A stretch of DNA of 24,278 nt from Priapulus caudatus (lineage: Eukaryota; Priapulida; Priapulimorpha; Priapulimorphida; Priapulidae). The notes under the pieces are model-generated. The model was not told the origin of the DNA, searched no databases, and saw only the letters and a program-made list of their open reading frames with translations. The DNA lies in the NCBI RefSeq assembly GCF_000485595.1, contig NW_014577836.1, positions 91,448 to 115,725 on the forward strand. The letters run 5' to 3'. Made by a program: the position numbers and the translations under genes. Shown piece by piece: positions 9,462-18,224 of the stretch; positions within the stretch are counted from its first letter, which is position 1; each line of letters starts with the position of its first letter.

Positions 9462-9713
9462 TACAACATTTTAAATAGCCACTCATTCATTGCACGCAGC
9501 AGCCAACAAGTCCACAATACACTTTTCCAAATGCAAACCCGGTTGCATTATCGACTATCGCAAACCTCATCCCTCCCCACTCGCTTCGTCAGCTGACCAC
9601 ACCTACCTGAAGCTGAAGCTGCTGCTGTTGCTGCATCCTCATCCCTGGCATCCCCGCAGCAGCGTCGTCCGATCCTCGAATCCTCGCTGCTGCACGTCCT
9701 GCAACGTCTTGCG

Positions 9714-10050
9714 TGACCTCGGCCATGACATCTGACGCTTTCAATGACCTCGGCGATGACATCTGACTTCTCGCTGACCTCCGGCCATGACGCATGACCT
9801 CTCGCTGACCTCGGCCATGACATCTGAACTCTCGCTGACCTCGGCCATGACATCTGACGCTTTCGATGACCTCGGGCCATGACATCTGACCTCTCACTGT
9901 GACCTTGGCCATAACATTCTGATCTTTCGATGACCTCGGCCATGAATCTGACCTCGTGCTGACCTCGGCCATAACATCTGACCTCTCACTGACGCTCGGT
10001 CACGACCTCCTGAACTCTCGATGACCCTGGCCTCGTTGCCTCGCTGCTGA
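9714..10050. repeat. ~30 bp minisatellite
   Basis: About eleven copies of a unit like gacctcggccatgacatctg followed by acctctcgct. Copies vary in length (29-32 bp) through small indels. Several frames are open over parts of it, but the unit is not held in one phase, so I do not call it coding. Confidence 0.85.
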
Positions 10051-10084
10051 CCTTTTGACCTGGACTGACTGGGCACGGCCACGA

Positions 10085-10449
10085 ATCTTGTTTCTACATC
10101 TGAGTTTTATCTCACACTCCCCAGGTGGCGCGCACGGTGATGTGGCGGAGGCAGCGAGGGGGCGCTGATTGTGTTGGAGGGTGCCATTCCATGCCACCAT
10201 CGTCAGACTGCGTGAGACTGAGCGACTTCGCGAGTGTGTGAGAGGAAGCAAGCGTGGGACTGAGCGCAGGACTGTGCGTGAGAATGAGCGTAAGACTGAG
10301 TGTAGGAGTGGCGGTGAATTGAGCATGCAGGTGAGCGATGGACTGACAAGTGCAGGGCTGAGGCAATAGATTGAGCGTTCCTTGCCCTTCGCGTTGCCTT
10401 CTCCTCTCTGTTCCCTCCTCTCTGACATCTTCTCACTCTTTGCATAGTC
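10085..10449. other. Intergenic stretch with a degenerate short repeat
   Basis: From about 10205 to 10350, a loosely repeated gagactgagcgt / gtgagaatgagcgt motif runs on the plus strand. Just before it, a ccaggtggcgcgc and a gcgagggggcgctg segment resemble the GC motifs of the 8 kb cluster. No gene is supported. Confidence 0.4.
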
Positions 10450-10455
10450 TTTATT
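10450..10455 (-). other. Candidate polyadenylation signal of the coiled-coil gene
   Basis: AATAAA on the minus strand (plus-strand tttatt), about 410 bases beyond the stop codon at 10863. It is the clear canonical hexamer I noted in the likely 3' untranslated region, so transcription of exon F probably ends slightly below 10450. Not tested against transcripts. Confidence 0.4.
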
Positions 10456-10469
10456 TCGTGTGTCGTCCG

Positions 10470-11100
10470 CTTCCTTCTCCGTGTTCCTTTATCCTCTATG
10501 TAGTCTTTTCCTTTCTCTGTTAGATTCCTTCACCGTATAGACTTCTCTTTTCGGCAGCGTCTTCCTTCTCTAGCCTCGCAATACAGGCGTTCTTCTCTGT
10601 GTAGTCTTGGTCTATCATGTAGGCTCTCCTTTTCTCTGTAGTCGTCCTTCTCCATCAAGGCTTCCTTTACTCGGTATTTTTGGTCTATCATGTGGTTTTC
10701 CTTTTTGGGGTAGTCTTCCTTCCCCATCCAGGCCCCTGCGTCTGTGTTGTCTTTCTTCTCTGGTGTCTTCTCTATTCTCTGTGTATTTACTATCTGTGAG
10801 CGGTTTCTTTCTCCTCGCTGACTTTCCTTCTCTGAGTAGCTCGTCTTTTCCTGTGATTGCTTCTATCCCTGAGTGAGCTTCTCTATGCACGTGGTCTCTT
10901 TTCCCTCTCCTGGTTTCTTTTTCCATGCATTCATCCTCGTGCTCTCCAGGATCCTTTCCTGATGCAAGTCTTCTTCCCTTCTCAAGGGATCCTTCCCCGT
11001 ATAGTCTTCTTCCCTTCTCCAGGGATCCTTCTCTGTGCAGTCTTCTTCCCTTCTCAAGGGATCCTTCTCTGTGTAATCCTCCTCCCTTCTCCTGGCTTCA
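10470..11100 (-). repeat. 36 bp repeat encoding REEDYTEKDPLR, decaying into the 3' UTR
   Basis: At 10980-11095, three to four 36 bp units encode a 12-residue repeat (REEDYTEKDPLR) at the C-terminus of exon F. Below 10970 the nucleotide pattern (ttctctgtgtagtcttcc-like) continues to about 10470 with changing period. It is out of frame with the stop codon and in other frames again gives EKDDYREKE-like peptides. The array therefore spans the end of the coding region and the untranslated region. Confidence 0.75.
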
Positions 11101-13198
11101 TTCTTGGCACATGCTTCCATTGAGTCTTCAGACAGCAGGCTGTCTTCGTCGTAACTCCGCCCACCTTCTCCGTCGTCGACGTGCGGCTGCAAGGTGGCGC
11201 CACCGTCCGTCGCGTGTTCCCGAAGCTTCAGAATCAACTCTGTGAGATCAGCATCCTCCCTCTCCTCTTTCTCCTCCTCCTGCTTCTCCTCCACCCCACA
11301 TCCCTGCAGCCTCTCCTCCTGAGCCGCCGCGTCGTCCCGCGCATCCGTCCAATCAACGCTTGCTTCCGACGTCACGCGAACGATGCCATTCGTCGCCGTG
11401 TCACCATCGTCGTCCGTCCGCGATGGGTGTCGCCCCCTCGCGGCGACGCTCTCCCTCAGGCTTCCCCTCCGCCGTCGCGTCGACCGCCTCAGCGGCGAGT
11501 TGCGATCGAGGGGGAGGAGTGGGTCCTCGCGATGCGCGGGGGAGAGAGGGAGGTCGGCGGTGGCAGCGGGGGAGGAGGAGGGGCGGTCGAGGGAATCGTC
11601 GCTGCACGTCAGCAGCACTGAGTCCTCGCTGCCGGCCGTGTGACGACCTGACTCCGGCGACGCCCCCGCCATCGCCGCGGGCAACGACCCCGCCGCAGCC
11701 TCCGCCCACTCACCGCTGCTCACCAGCCCCGTGTCGCGGCCCGACGTCGACGCCGCGTCGCAGAGGGCGCCACCATCCCGCGCCGCTTCCTCGAGCGAGT
11801 CCGCGCTGCCGCCGGCGACCCCGGCCGCGTTCAACACCAGGGCGGCGCCATCGTGGGGGGTGCTGCCGTCGAACGAGTCTAGACTGGCGCCGTCGCTGTC
11901 GCTCTGGCTGTAGTATATCCTGAAGAAGTCTGGCCGGGGGCCGTCTAGCTCCCGCCAGTCCAGCAGGTCAGGACACGACTCGGCCTTCGTCCATCGCTCG
12001 GCAACAGCAGCAGCATCCTCATCCTCTGCGCGCGCAGCAGCATCCTCGAACCGGATAAGGTCGGCAACGGCGTCGAAGTGCGTCGCCGGTGAAGAGAGGG
12101 CGCCACCCGACGCGAAGAGAGAATCGTCGCTGGGCGCTCGTTGCCGCGGCGACGCAGCCTCCCCGCGCCGCGCGACGATGCCTGCGTCCCGTCTCCGCAT
12201 CTCGGCGACGAACGCGGCGGCGTTGCGGGAGCGCTCCCCGGAAGGGACGGATCTCTCCCCGCGCACGCTCCCCGACGCCGCCGCCACCGACAGCAGCATC
12301 TCCTCCGACCGCGCCTTCCCCGGAGGAGGCTGCGTGAATCGTCGTCGCCGCGACGACGACGCGCGGCGGACGAGCGCGGGAGACGGCGGCGCCCCCCAGT
12401 GGCCGGTCTGCGTGTCGGCGTCGGCGGCGGCGTGACGGCGCGCGAGCTCACGACAAGAGAGCGTCGCTCGCACGTTCTCCAGCGCCCGCCGCAGCCGCGC
12501 CGTCCCCCGCGACTCCCCCCGCCGCTGTGTCCCCTCGCCAGGGGGCGCCGCTGTGACGTCGTCACGCGATTCCGCGGGACTCACGCTCGTGCCGCGCGCA
12601 AACAGCGACGAGAGGCGAGCGCGCCGCCGCGGGGGCGCCACCGTCAGCTCCGGTTTCGCGGCGGCAGGAGGCGGCGCCCCCTGGTTGGCGGCGGCGCGGC
12701 GCGCGGCTACCTGTGCTGCCGCCTGGCGGCGCAGCTCGGCAGAGCGGTCCTGAATGGAGGCGGTGAGGCGGGCGGTGACAGCGGCCGCACGCGTGTTGAT
12801 GCTCGCGTCTCTCCGCGGGGAAGCCAACGGACTTCCTCCCCCGCTGCCCGGGTCACGCGGGGACGGGGAGGAGCTGCCCCTGCCTGCAGGGCTGCTAGAG
12901 GAAGGGGAGGTGTATCCCCTATTCCTTTGACTACGGGGAGAGGGGGAGGCATGGCCTCTCCCAACAGGGCTGCAGGGTGAGGGGGAGGTGTAACCCCTTC
13001 TTGTAGGACTGCGTGAGGAGGCGAGATCCTTCCCTGCAGAAGGTGAGGGGGAGGCGAGGCCCTTCCCTGCTGGGGTGCGGGGGGAGGGGGAGATGAGGCC
13101 CCTCCCCCTGGGACTGCGTGGGCTGCGTAACCGCTTACTTCCCGGTGCAGTGGTCGAGGTGAGGGGAAGCGACAGCTGCTTGCGTTTTGCCGACGATC
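10863..13198 (-). CDS. Terminal exon F of coiled-coil/Ser-Pro-rich protein
   Basis: The exon follows acceptor tttgtttccag (AG at plus 13199-13200), enters with two bases that complete an Arg codon from exon E, and runs 777 codons to the stop at 10863. Segments by exon residue: basic AKRKQL and SKRLRSPRSPRGRG (5-35), likely nuclear-localisation-like; a Ser-Pro repeat of the GRGYTSPSPRSP type (about 25-122); an Ala/Arg helix, ELRRQAAAQVAARRAA (about 135-160); long low-complexity sequence rich in Ala, Ser, Asp and Arg; a more ordered-looking ESCPDLLDWRELDG patch near 410; an acidic EEKQEEEKEERE stretch followed by DLTELILKLREHA near 640-660; and the 12-residue repeats near 700-740. Codon use is GC-rich and the frame is open for over 2.3 kb, which is strong evidence of coding. 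I recognise no enzyme domain. A scaffold or cytoskeletal role is only a guess from the coiled coil upstream. Confidence 0.85.
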
Positions 13199-13409
13199 CT
13201 GGAAACAAACAACACGACAGTCACAAATAAGCAAAACACGGTAGGGTTAGAAACATACACAAAGCTATTAAATTATTAAAAAAAATTATATTTAACTTCA
13301 TATGATACTTATCTTATCTGATCTCATCATATTAGTATCTCGAATAATTGTCATCATCTTCAGAACATTAATATGTTAAATATTATTGACTGAGTATTTC
13401 TCACAACAG

Positions 13410-13800
13410 GAACTGGTTTGCACCTATGCATCCCAGCATCCTTTCAATGCTCTGCATTCCTACATCCCATCATCCCAGCATCCCTACATCCCAGTATACC
13501 TAGCATACCCAGCATCTTTACATCCCTGCATCCTCAACATCCCTGCATCACAGCATACCCAGCATCCTTATATCCCTACGTCCCAAACATCCCTGCATCC
13601 CAGCATCCCTACATCACAGCATACCCAGCATCATTACATCCCTGCATCCTCAACATCCCTGCATCACAACATACCCAGCATCCTTATTTCCATCCCTACG
13701 TCCTAACCATCCCTGCGTCCCTAACATCCCAGCATCCCAACTTCCCCGCACCCCTGCATCCTCAACATCTCCAACATCCTTGCATCCCCCTGTATCCCCC
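13410..13800. repeat. CATCCC minisatellite in intron E-F
   Basis: Repeated 8-11 bp pieces (cagcatccc, tacatccc, tgcatcctcaa) fill most of the 611 bp intron 13199-13809. There is a ~118 bp higher-order repeat: ccctgcatcctcaacatccc occurs near 13523 and 13641. It abuts the donor site of exon E, and its minus-strand reading (GGGATG) continues the exon E frame out of the exon. Confidence 0.85.
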
Positions 13801-13809
13801 CGTGCTCAC

Positions 13810-14076
13810 TGTTGTGCATCCCTCTCGCTCGCTCCCCGGCTGGCTTCATCCCCGCATCCTCGCACGCAGCCTCTGCGTGCGTCTTCAGCTGCTGCTGCTG
13901 CCGGGGCTTCACAGAAGCCATCTCCGGCTCGTGGACGGATGCGTTGGCGAGGGCGACGACAGCAGCATCATCGCGAGCGATCGCAGGCTTGTCAGCGCCC
14001 TCTGTTGACCAACTCTTCAGTATCTTCACCAACTTGTTCTCAGACTTGGACGGAAGTTTTCTCTTCTGTGAGGAGG
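13810..14076 (-). CDS. Exon E of coiled-coil protein
   Basis: 267 bases. The acceptor is gttgtcacag (AG at plus 14077-14078). The donor is ACA|GTGAGC (GT at plus 13808-13809). It enters two bases into an Ala codon and leaves one base, which matches the phases of exons D and F. The peptide begins SSQKRKLPSKSENKLVKILKSW, a basic amphipathic segment, and goes on to an Ala-rich region, then PRQQQQLKTHAEAACED. Its last third is a low-complexity stretch near the minisatellite. I chose this donor because the other GT candidates (for example TCT|GTGAAG) give the wrong phase for exon F. Confidence 0.75.
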
Positions 14077-14130
14077 CTGTGACAACAACATGATGGTGAT
14101 GATGTAATATGATAATGACTTATAATAAAT

Positions 14131-14143
14131 ATACGTATATATG

Positions 14144-14181
<38 letters not shown>

Positions 14182-14204
14182 TATATATATAATATATATA
14201 TATA
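14131..14204. repeat. (TA)n microsatellite in intron D-E
   Basis: Near-pure TA dinucleotides with a few interruptions, inside the 276 bp intron between exons D and E. Confidence 0.95.
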
Positions 14205-14242
14205 ACTTTTCTACTATATTCAGTATTCAGTTGTTAATATTT

Positions 14243-14309
14243 GAAAAAAGAATAATCTGACATTCCGTACACTTATTGTGTATAATGGAATGTCGGATTA
14301 TTATTTTTC
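14243..14309. repeat. Long imperfect hairpin (MITE remnant) in intron D-E
   Basis: The left arm gaaaaaagaataatctgaca and onward (14243-14266) pairs with 14287-14309, with about three mismatches in 24. A ~20-base loop separates them. The arm sequence taatccgacattcc recalls the tandem CCGA pieces of the pogo-like MITE, but I cannot assign a family. It ends 43 bases from the exon D donor. Confidence 0.7.
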
Positions 14310-14352
14310 TCCTTCCCCCTCTTCCTCCCCCTCTCCTTCTCTCTCTCCCTAC

Positions 14353-14603
14353 CTTCAGGTAGCAAGGCAGTCGTGTCGTCCTCCCCGCTCTCCCCTAGTG
14401 GGCTGGCCCTCTCCGCGCGGCTCTCTCTCTCCCTCTCCGCGCTCTCTCTCCTCGCAACCTCCTCCTCCAGCGTCCGCTCCTTCTCCTCTACATCGTAGAG
14501 TTTCTCCAGCTGCAGCTGTAGCTGCGCCGCGGTCGTATCGTCGTCGCGCTCGTATCGTCGCTCCATGCGCTCTAGCTGCGACCGCTGTGTTTCTATCAAC
14601 TCG
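14353..14603 (-). CDS. Exon D of coiled-coil protein
   Basis: 251 bases. The acceptor is tcttgtgtttcag (AG at plus 14604-14605) and the donor is GAAG|GTAGGG (GT at plus 14351-14352). The one-base entry completes a Ser codon with exon C, and one base is left for exon E. The peptide is strongly coiled-coil: ELIETQRSQLERMERRYERD, then AAQLQLQLEKLYDVEEKERT and LEEEVARRESAERERESRAE, closing with an Asp/Ser-rich GESGEDDTTALLPE tail. Heptad spacing of Leu is visible in QLQLQLEKL. The exon's 5' half is duplicated upstream in the intron (14665-14751). Confidence 0.85.
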
Positions 14604-14995
14604 CTGAAACACAAGAGCAGCTGTCGTTAGCTCACTGAAATACAAGAGCAGCCGTCGTTAGCGCGTAGGTGGCGTTGCGGTCGTGTCGTCGTCACGAGGG
14701 TATCGTCGCTCCATGTGCTCTAGCTGCGACCGCAGCGTCTCTATCAACTCGCTGAAACACAAGAGCAGCCGTCGTTAGCTCACTTAAACACGAGCAGTCG
14801 TTGTTAGGCCACTGAAACACAAGAACAGTCGTCGATAGGCCACTAAACCACAAGAGCAGCCGTCATTAGGCCGTTGAAACACAAAAGCAGCTGTTGCTAG
14901 TTTAACAAAACACAAGAACAGCTGGCGTTAGCTTGCTGAAACACAAGAGCAGCCATCGTTAGCTCGCTGAAAGAAAGGAGCAGTCACAGTTAGTT
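14604..14995. repeat. ~31 bp minisatellite built on the exon D splice acceptor
   Basis: About ten diverged copies of ctgaaacacaagagcagccg followed by tcgttagctca. The copy touching exon D is that exon's own acceptor: read on the minus strand each unit gives ggctgctcttgtgtttcag. One copy is separated from the rest by the duplicated exon start at 14665-14751. Most copies keep the AG and pyrimidine tract, so they are potential decoy acceptors. Confidence 0.85.
14665..14751 (-). pseudogene. Duplicated 5' part of exon D (pseudo-exon)
   Basis: After an identical acceptor (AG at plus 14752-14753), the minus strand reads ELIETLRSQLEHMERRYPRD then DDTTATPPTR and a stop. It is clearly related to exon D (ELIETQRSQLERMERRYERD). 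It lies 148 bases from the real acceptor, which is not a multiple of three. Use of this site would therefore terminate translation. Confidence 0.8.
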
Positions 14996-15206
14996 ATAAC
15001 TTGCACCATGAAAGGCTCACCAATACAGGAACGTTTGAAATTTATAGGTGGCGCCATAGACAGCTCGTCAAAAAATGCTAGGTCACTGAAACGCAAAGTC
15101 ATTATTTAACGGTAGATCTAATAGAAAAAAATGTCAAGTCAACGCTCGTCGTAACCGTAAAAAATCTATGAGATTCGCCTGCAGATGGCGCTGCTGTGAT
15201 GCTCAC

Positions 15207-15311
15207 CTGTTTCTCTGCAGCTTGGCCTCGAACTGCTGCTGCTGGCGTGCGAGCTTGGCTTCCGTCTCCCGCGAACACTGCTGATGCTTCACCTCCAACT
15301 CCTGCAGACGC
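15207..15311 (-). CDS. Exon C of coiled-coil protein
   Basis: 105 bases. The acceptor is ctgtggcag (AG at plus 15312-15313) and the donor is ACAG|GTGAGC (GT at plus 15205-15206). The one-base entry completes Arg with exon B, and two bases are left that form Ser with exon D. The peptide RRLQELEVKHQQCSRETEAK followed by LARQQQQFEAKLQRN is a Gln/Glu-rich coiled coil continuous with exon D. Both splice sites are close to consensus. Confidence 0.85.
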
Positions 15312-15703
15312 CTGCCACAGACACAGCGATGATGTCATTAAACATGCGAACGTCTCTCTGTTCTACACTGTTTTTATGGTAAGCTCTTCTATTTGCATAT
15401 GTTTTGCATGACATAGATGCGATGATGCAGACATAATGCAGAGTTTGTCCCTGCTCTCTACTGTTGTCACATTTGTCTCGATTTATTTTTCGCGCCTGAC
15501 TTCCTAATTTTTGACCTCCATGGATACTGACAGGGTAACAACTATTATTCTACCAGACATCCCTCATAAATCACAAAGCAATCCCTTTGTTAGGGGGAAT
15601 TCACGTGAATTTCTCACTAATATTCCTAGAAAGAATAACAAAGCAGGAGTGGCCGACACCAGTCTACTACCGGTGGTGCCGTCTACATTCGCCCGCCGCT
15701 CAC

Positions 15704-15872
15704 CTCTTGCCTTCCTCGATGGCCGTGAGCACACTCTGCTCACTGTCGCCCCCTGGTGTCGTCTGGATGGAGAACTCGGTCGTGGCACTAGCGTCCGTCT
15801 GAACGCCGCAGGACTTGCCGTTATTCCTCAGGTACGCGATCGCAGAAGCCTCCCTCTGTACGAAGTCCTCAT
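15704..15872 (-). CDS. Exon B of coiled-coil protein
   Basis: 169 bases. The acceptor is gtttattatag (AG at plus 15873-15874) and the donor is AGAG|GTGAGC (GT at plus 15702-15703). It enters with two bases that form Tyr with exon A and leaves two. The peptide EDFVQREASAIAYLRNNGKS is followed by CGVQTDASATTEFSIQTTPG and GDSEQSVLTAIEEGKR. A CGVQTD/SIQTT pair of this kind is often seen in linkers of long coiled-coil cytoskeletal or centrosomal proteins, but that is a resemblance, not an assignment. Two further acceptors with copies of the exon start lie upstream in the same frame. Confidence 0.85.
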
Positions 15873-16061
15873 CTATAATAAACAACAACAATAAACAACA
15901 GTAAACAACAACAATAAACAATGCTACAGCAGCCTCCCTCTGTACGAATTCCTCATCTATAAGAAACAACAATAAACAATAGTAAACAACAACAATAAAC
16001 AAATAACAACAGTAAACAATAAACAATGCTGCAACAGCCTCCCTCTGTACGAATTCCTCAT
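15873..16061 (-). repeat. Two extra in-frame copies of the exon B acceptor and exon start
   Basis: The segment gaattcctcatctata, a copy of the exon B start and its acceptor, recurs with exon ends at 15956 and 16061. The true exon end is at 15872. Distances are 84 and 105 bases, both multiples of three. The minus-strand frame is open all the way from 16113 into exon B. Between copies lie AACAACAATAAAC-type repeats whose minus-strand reading is hydrophobic (VALFIVVVYCCLLLLFII). Use of the upstream acceptors would lengthen exon B by 28 or 63 codons. Confidence 0.8.
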
Positions 16062-16278
16062 CTATAATAAACAACAACGATAAACTACAACAGCAAACAA
16101 CAACAGTAAACAATAAACAGTAAACAACAACAGTATACTTCAGACAATGTCACAGAGGCTAGGAAAGTTATCCTATACTTGCTGAATAATCCATACTTCC
16201 CACTCTTCCTTCCCCCTCATCCTCCTCTCCTTCCCCTCCTCCCCCTTCCCCTCCACTCCCCCTCTCTTCCATACTTAC

Positions 16279-16499
16279 ATTCGTTGTGTTTGCGTGTGAG
16301 CTCCCTCCTGGCCTGCAGCACTTGTTCCTCTGCTTGCTGCCTCGCGCGTCCGCTGTCGCCGATCAGTGCCTCCAGGTGGCGTTGCTGGCGGTGTATCTCA
16401 GCGCGGTGGGCTTCCTGCGTGTCTGTGAGCTGCTGCTCCTGCCGCTGACACGCCTCCTCTAGCTGTCTGTGCTGCTGATGCAGAGACTCCAGCTGATGC
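16279..16499 (-). CDS. Exon A of coiled-coil protein (most 5' exon resolved)
   Basis: 221 bases. The acceptor is tttcccgcgcag (AG at plus 16500-16501) and the donor is GAAT|GTAAGT (GT at plus 16277-16278). It enters with one base, so at least one more exon lies upstream. It reads HQLESLHQQHRQLEEACQRQ, then EQQLTDTQEAHRAEIHRQQR and HLEALIGDSGRARQQAEEQV, ending LTRKHNE. This is a His/Gln/Glu-rich coiled coil without stops. Together exons A to F give about 1,114 residues. I found no convincing upstream exon above 17.2 kb, so the 5' part is outside the window or hidden by repeats. Confidence 0.8.
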
Positions 16500-16509
16500 C
16501 TGCGCGGGA

Positions 16510-17110
16510 AACACAGATAACGATGACGTCACGACACAGAGAACGATTACGTCACGACACAGAAAAAGATGACGTTGCAACACGGAGAACGATTACGTCA
16601 CGACACAGAGAATGATGACATCACAACACGGAAAACGATTATGTCACCACACAGAGTATGATGACATCACGACACAGAGAATAATGACGTCGCAACACGG
16701 AGAACAATTACGTCACGACACAGAGAATGATGACATCACGACACAGAGAATAATGACGTCGCAACACGGAGAACAATTACGTCACGACACAGAGAATGAT
16801 GACATCACGACACAGAGAATAATGACGTCGCTACGCGGAGAACGATTACGTCACGACACAGAGAATGATGACATCACGACACAGAGAATAATGACGTCGC
16901 TACACGGAGAACGATTACATCTCACAACACAGAGAATGATGACGTCACGACACAGAGAACGATGACGTCGCAACATGGAGAACGATTACGTCACGACACA
17001 GAGAATAAACGCCGCGACACAGAGAACGATGACGTCACGACACAGAGAACGATGACGTAACGGCACAAAGAACGATGACGTAGCAACACAGAATGGTGAT
17101 GTCATGACAG
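16510..17110. repeat. 23 bp satellite (69 bp higher-order) with TGACGTCA boxes
   Basis: About 24 copies of cgacacagagaatgatgacatca / cgacacagagaataatgacg-type units. Three variants alternate to make a 69 bp higher-order unit, clearest at 16680-16920. Many copies hold TGACGTCA, the CRE/ATF octamer. The copy next to exon A merges into that exon's pyrimidine tract (cgttatctgtgttt on the minus strand). The 69 bp period leaves a long plus-strand frame open, which is an artefact of 69 being divisible by three. Confidence 0.9.
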
Positions 17111-17131
17111 AGAGAACAACGACGTCACGTC

Positions 17132-17175
17132 ATTTAGATGTCTGTGGTGCTGACGTAATGACTCCGGCAACTGCT
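17132..17175 (-). pseudogene. Decayed duplicate of the exon A start
   Basis: After gagcag, the minus strand reads QLPESLRQHHRHLND, which aligns with exon A's HQLESLHQQHRQLEE, and then runs to a stop (VTSLFSLS). A shorter remnant (VVQRQLAIV) lies near 17195-17225. The satellite separates these from exon A. Confidence 0.6.
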
Positions 17176-17229
17176 CATAACACAAGACTGATGACGTCAC
17201 GATTGCCAGCTGTCTTTGTACGACACACA

Positions 17230-17695
17230 GAACGATGACGTCAGACAACCAGCAGCCGAGGGCTATATTATGCTTATAGTTAAAAAACAGATTAGTCACT
17301 AGGTTAGTAGAGAGGTAGGAAGGGGATGGCCTGGCTTAGCTGACTAGATAGGATGAAGGGAAGAAATTCCCAGGTAAGTAAACCTAGGAGAGCGTAACTC
17401 ATGTCTCTCAAAAAATGTGCAAGTATCCAGCTATAGCTGCATAATAATAGAGGCAAGCAGTTTGTCATTTTTCGTGTCGTGGTGGGAGAAGGTTTCCCGG
17501 CACGTCTACTGCTACTATGCTACAGCTAGGGCTGCATTAGCCACAACTATAGCTACAGATACAGATACAGGTGCAGATAAAGCTACAGCTCCTGGATTAT
17601 TGTAATAACAACATTGCACACGAGTCAGACAAGGCGGCTCGCTATGGCCCTAACACCTAAGGGAGTCGACACCTAACGGTTTTTGAACACAGATG
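17230..17695. other. Non-coding stretch, no gene seen
   Basis: Mixed-composition DNA with short repeats of the gctacag/gatacag kind near 17520-17590. A perfect donor-like CAG|GTAAGT at 17371-17379 has no convincing exon before it. The stretch is present again, with indels, at about 20100-20590. Confidence 0.5.
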
Positions 17696-17708
17696 CGGGA
17701 TGACTGTG

Positions 17709-17942
17709 ACGCGTGCGTACATACGTGCGTGCGTGTACGTGCGTGTGTTTATGCGCGTGCGTATACGTACGTACATGCGTATACGTGCGTGCGTGTACGT
17801 GCCTGCGGATGCGTGCGTGCGTGCGTGCGGGTGCGTGCGTGCATACGTGTGAGTGCGAGTTCGTATGTGCGAGTTCGTATGTGTTTGTGCGTGTGAGTGC
17901 ACATGCATGAGTGTGAGTGAGCGTGCATGCGTGCGTACGTAT
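17709..17942. repeat. GTGCGT/ACGT alternating purine-pyrimidine tract
   Basis: About 230 bp of gcgtgcgtgtacgtgcgtg-type sequence with almost strict purine-pyrimidine alternation, a composition able to form Z-DNA. A noisy copy lies at about 20600-20900. ORFs inside are low-complexity artefacts. Confidence 0.9.
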
Positions 17943-18113
17943 ATTTGCTCATTGCTTAATTGACCAGTTTGATTGATTTATTGATTCGCACCTGAGCTAC
18001 ACCTTACATAAATCACAGGTATAAAGCTCATACATCCCCCCTGCACACCAACAGCTTCCACAGCTAGCCATATATGACTCATACAGCTACGCCTGCCAGG
18101 CTGCCTTCACTAA

Positions 18114-18127
18114 TTGGCGATCGCCAA
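18114..18127. other. Perfect 14 bp palindrome
   Basis: TTGGCGATCGCCAA is perfectly self-complementary. It is kept intact in the second copy at 21088-21101, although the surrounding bases differ. Confidence 0.7.
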
Positions 18128-18224
18128 AAATATATCCCGAGTCTGTTATGTGAGGAATAAAACCCCCAGATGCCGCGAGCGTTCATGTTCCTGTTTGTCC
18201 TCCAGTTGAAAACACATACATATG

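Noticed and set aside
11181-12980. Plus-strand frames of up to 279 codons over exon F
   Set aside because: Antisense shadows of the GC-rich 777-codon minus-strand exon, which has phase-matched splicing to five other exons.
16612-16965. 117-codon plus-strand frame in the 23 bp satellite
   Set aside because: Open only because the 69 bp higher-order unit is divisible by three; no start context or flanking gene.
17371-17379. Perfect CAG|GTAAGT donor-like site
   Set aside because: No acceptor-bounded open exon with protein-like content ends there.
17657-17952. His/Thr- or Cys/Val-rich frames in the GT tract (and at 20442-20909, 23783-24278)
   Set aside because: Products of dinucleotide and tetranucleotide repeats.
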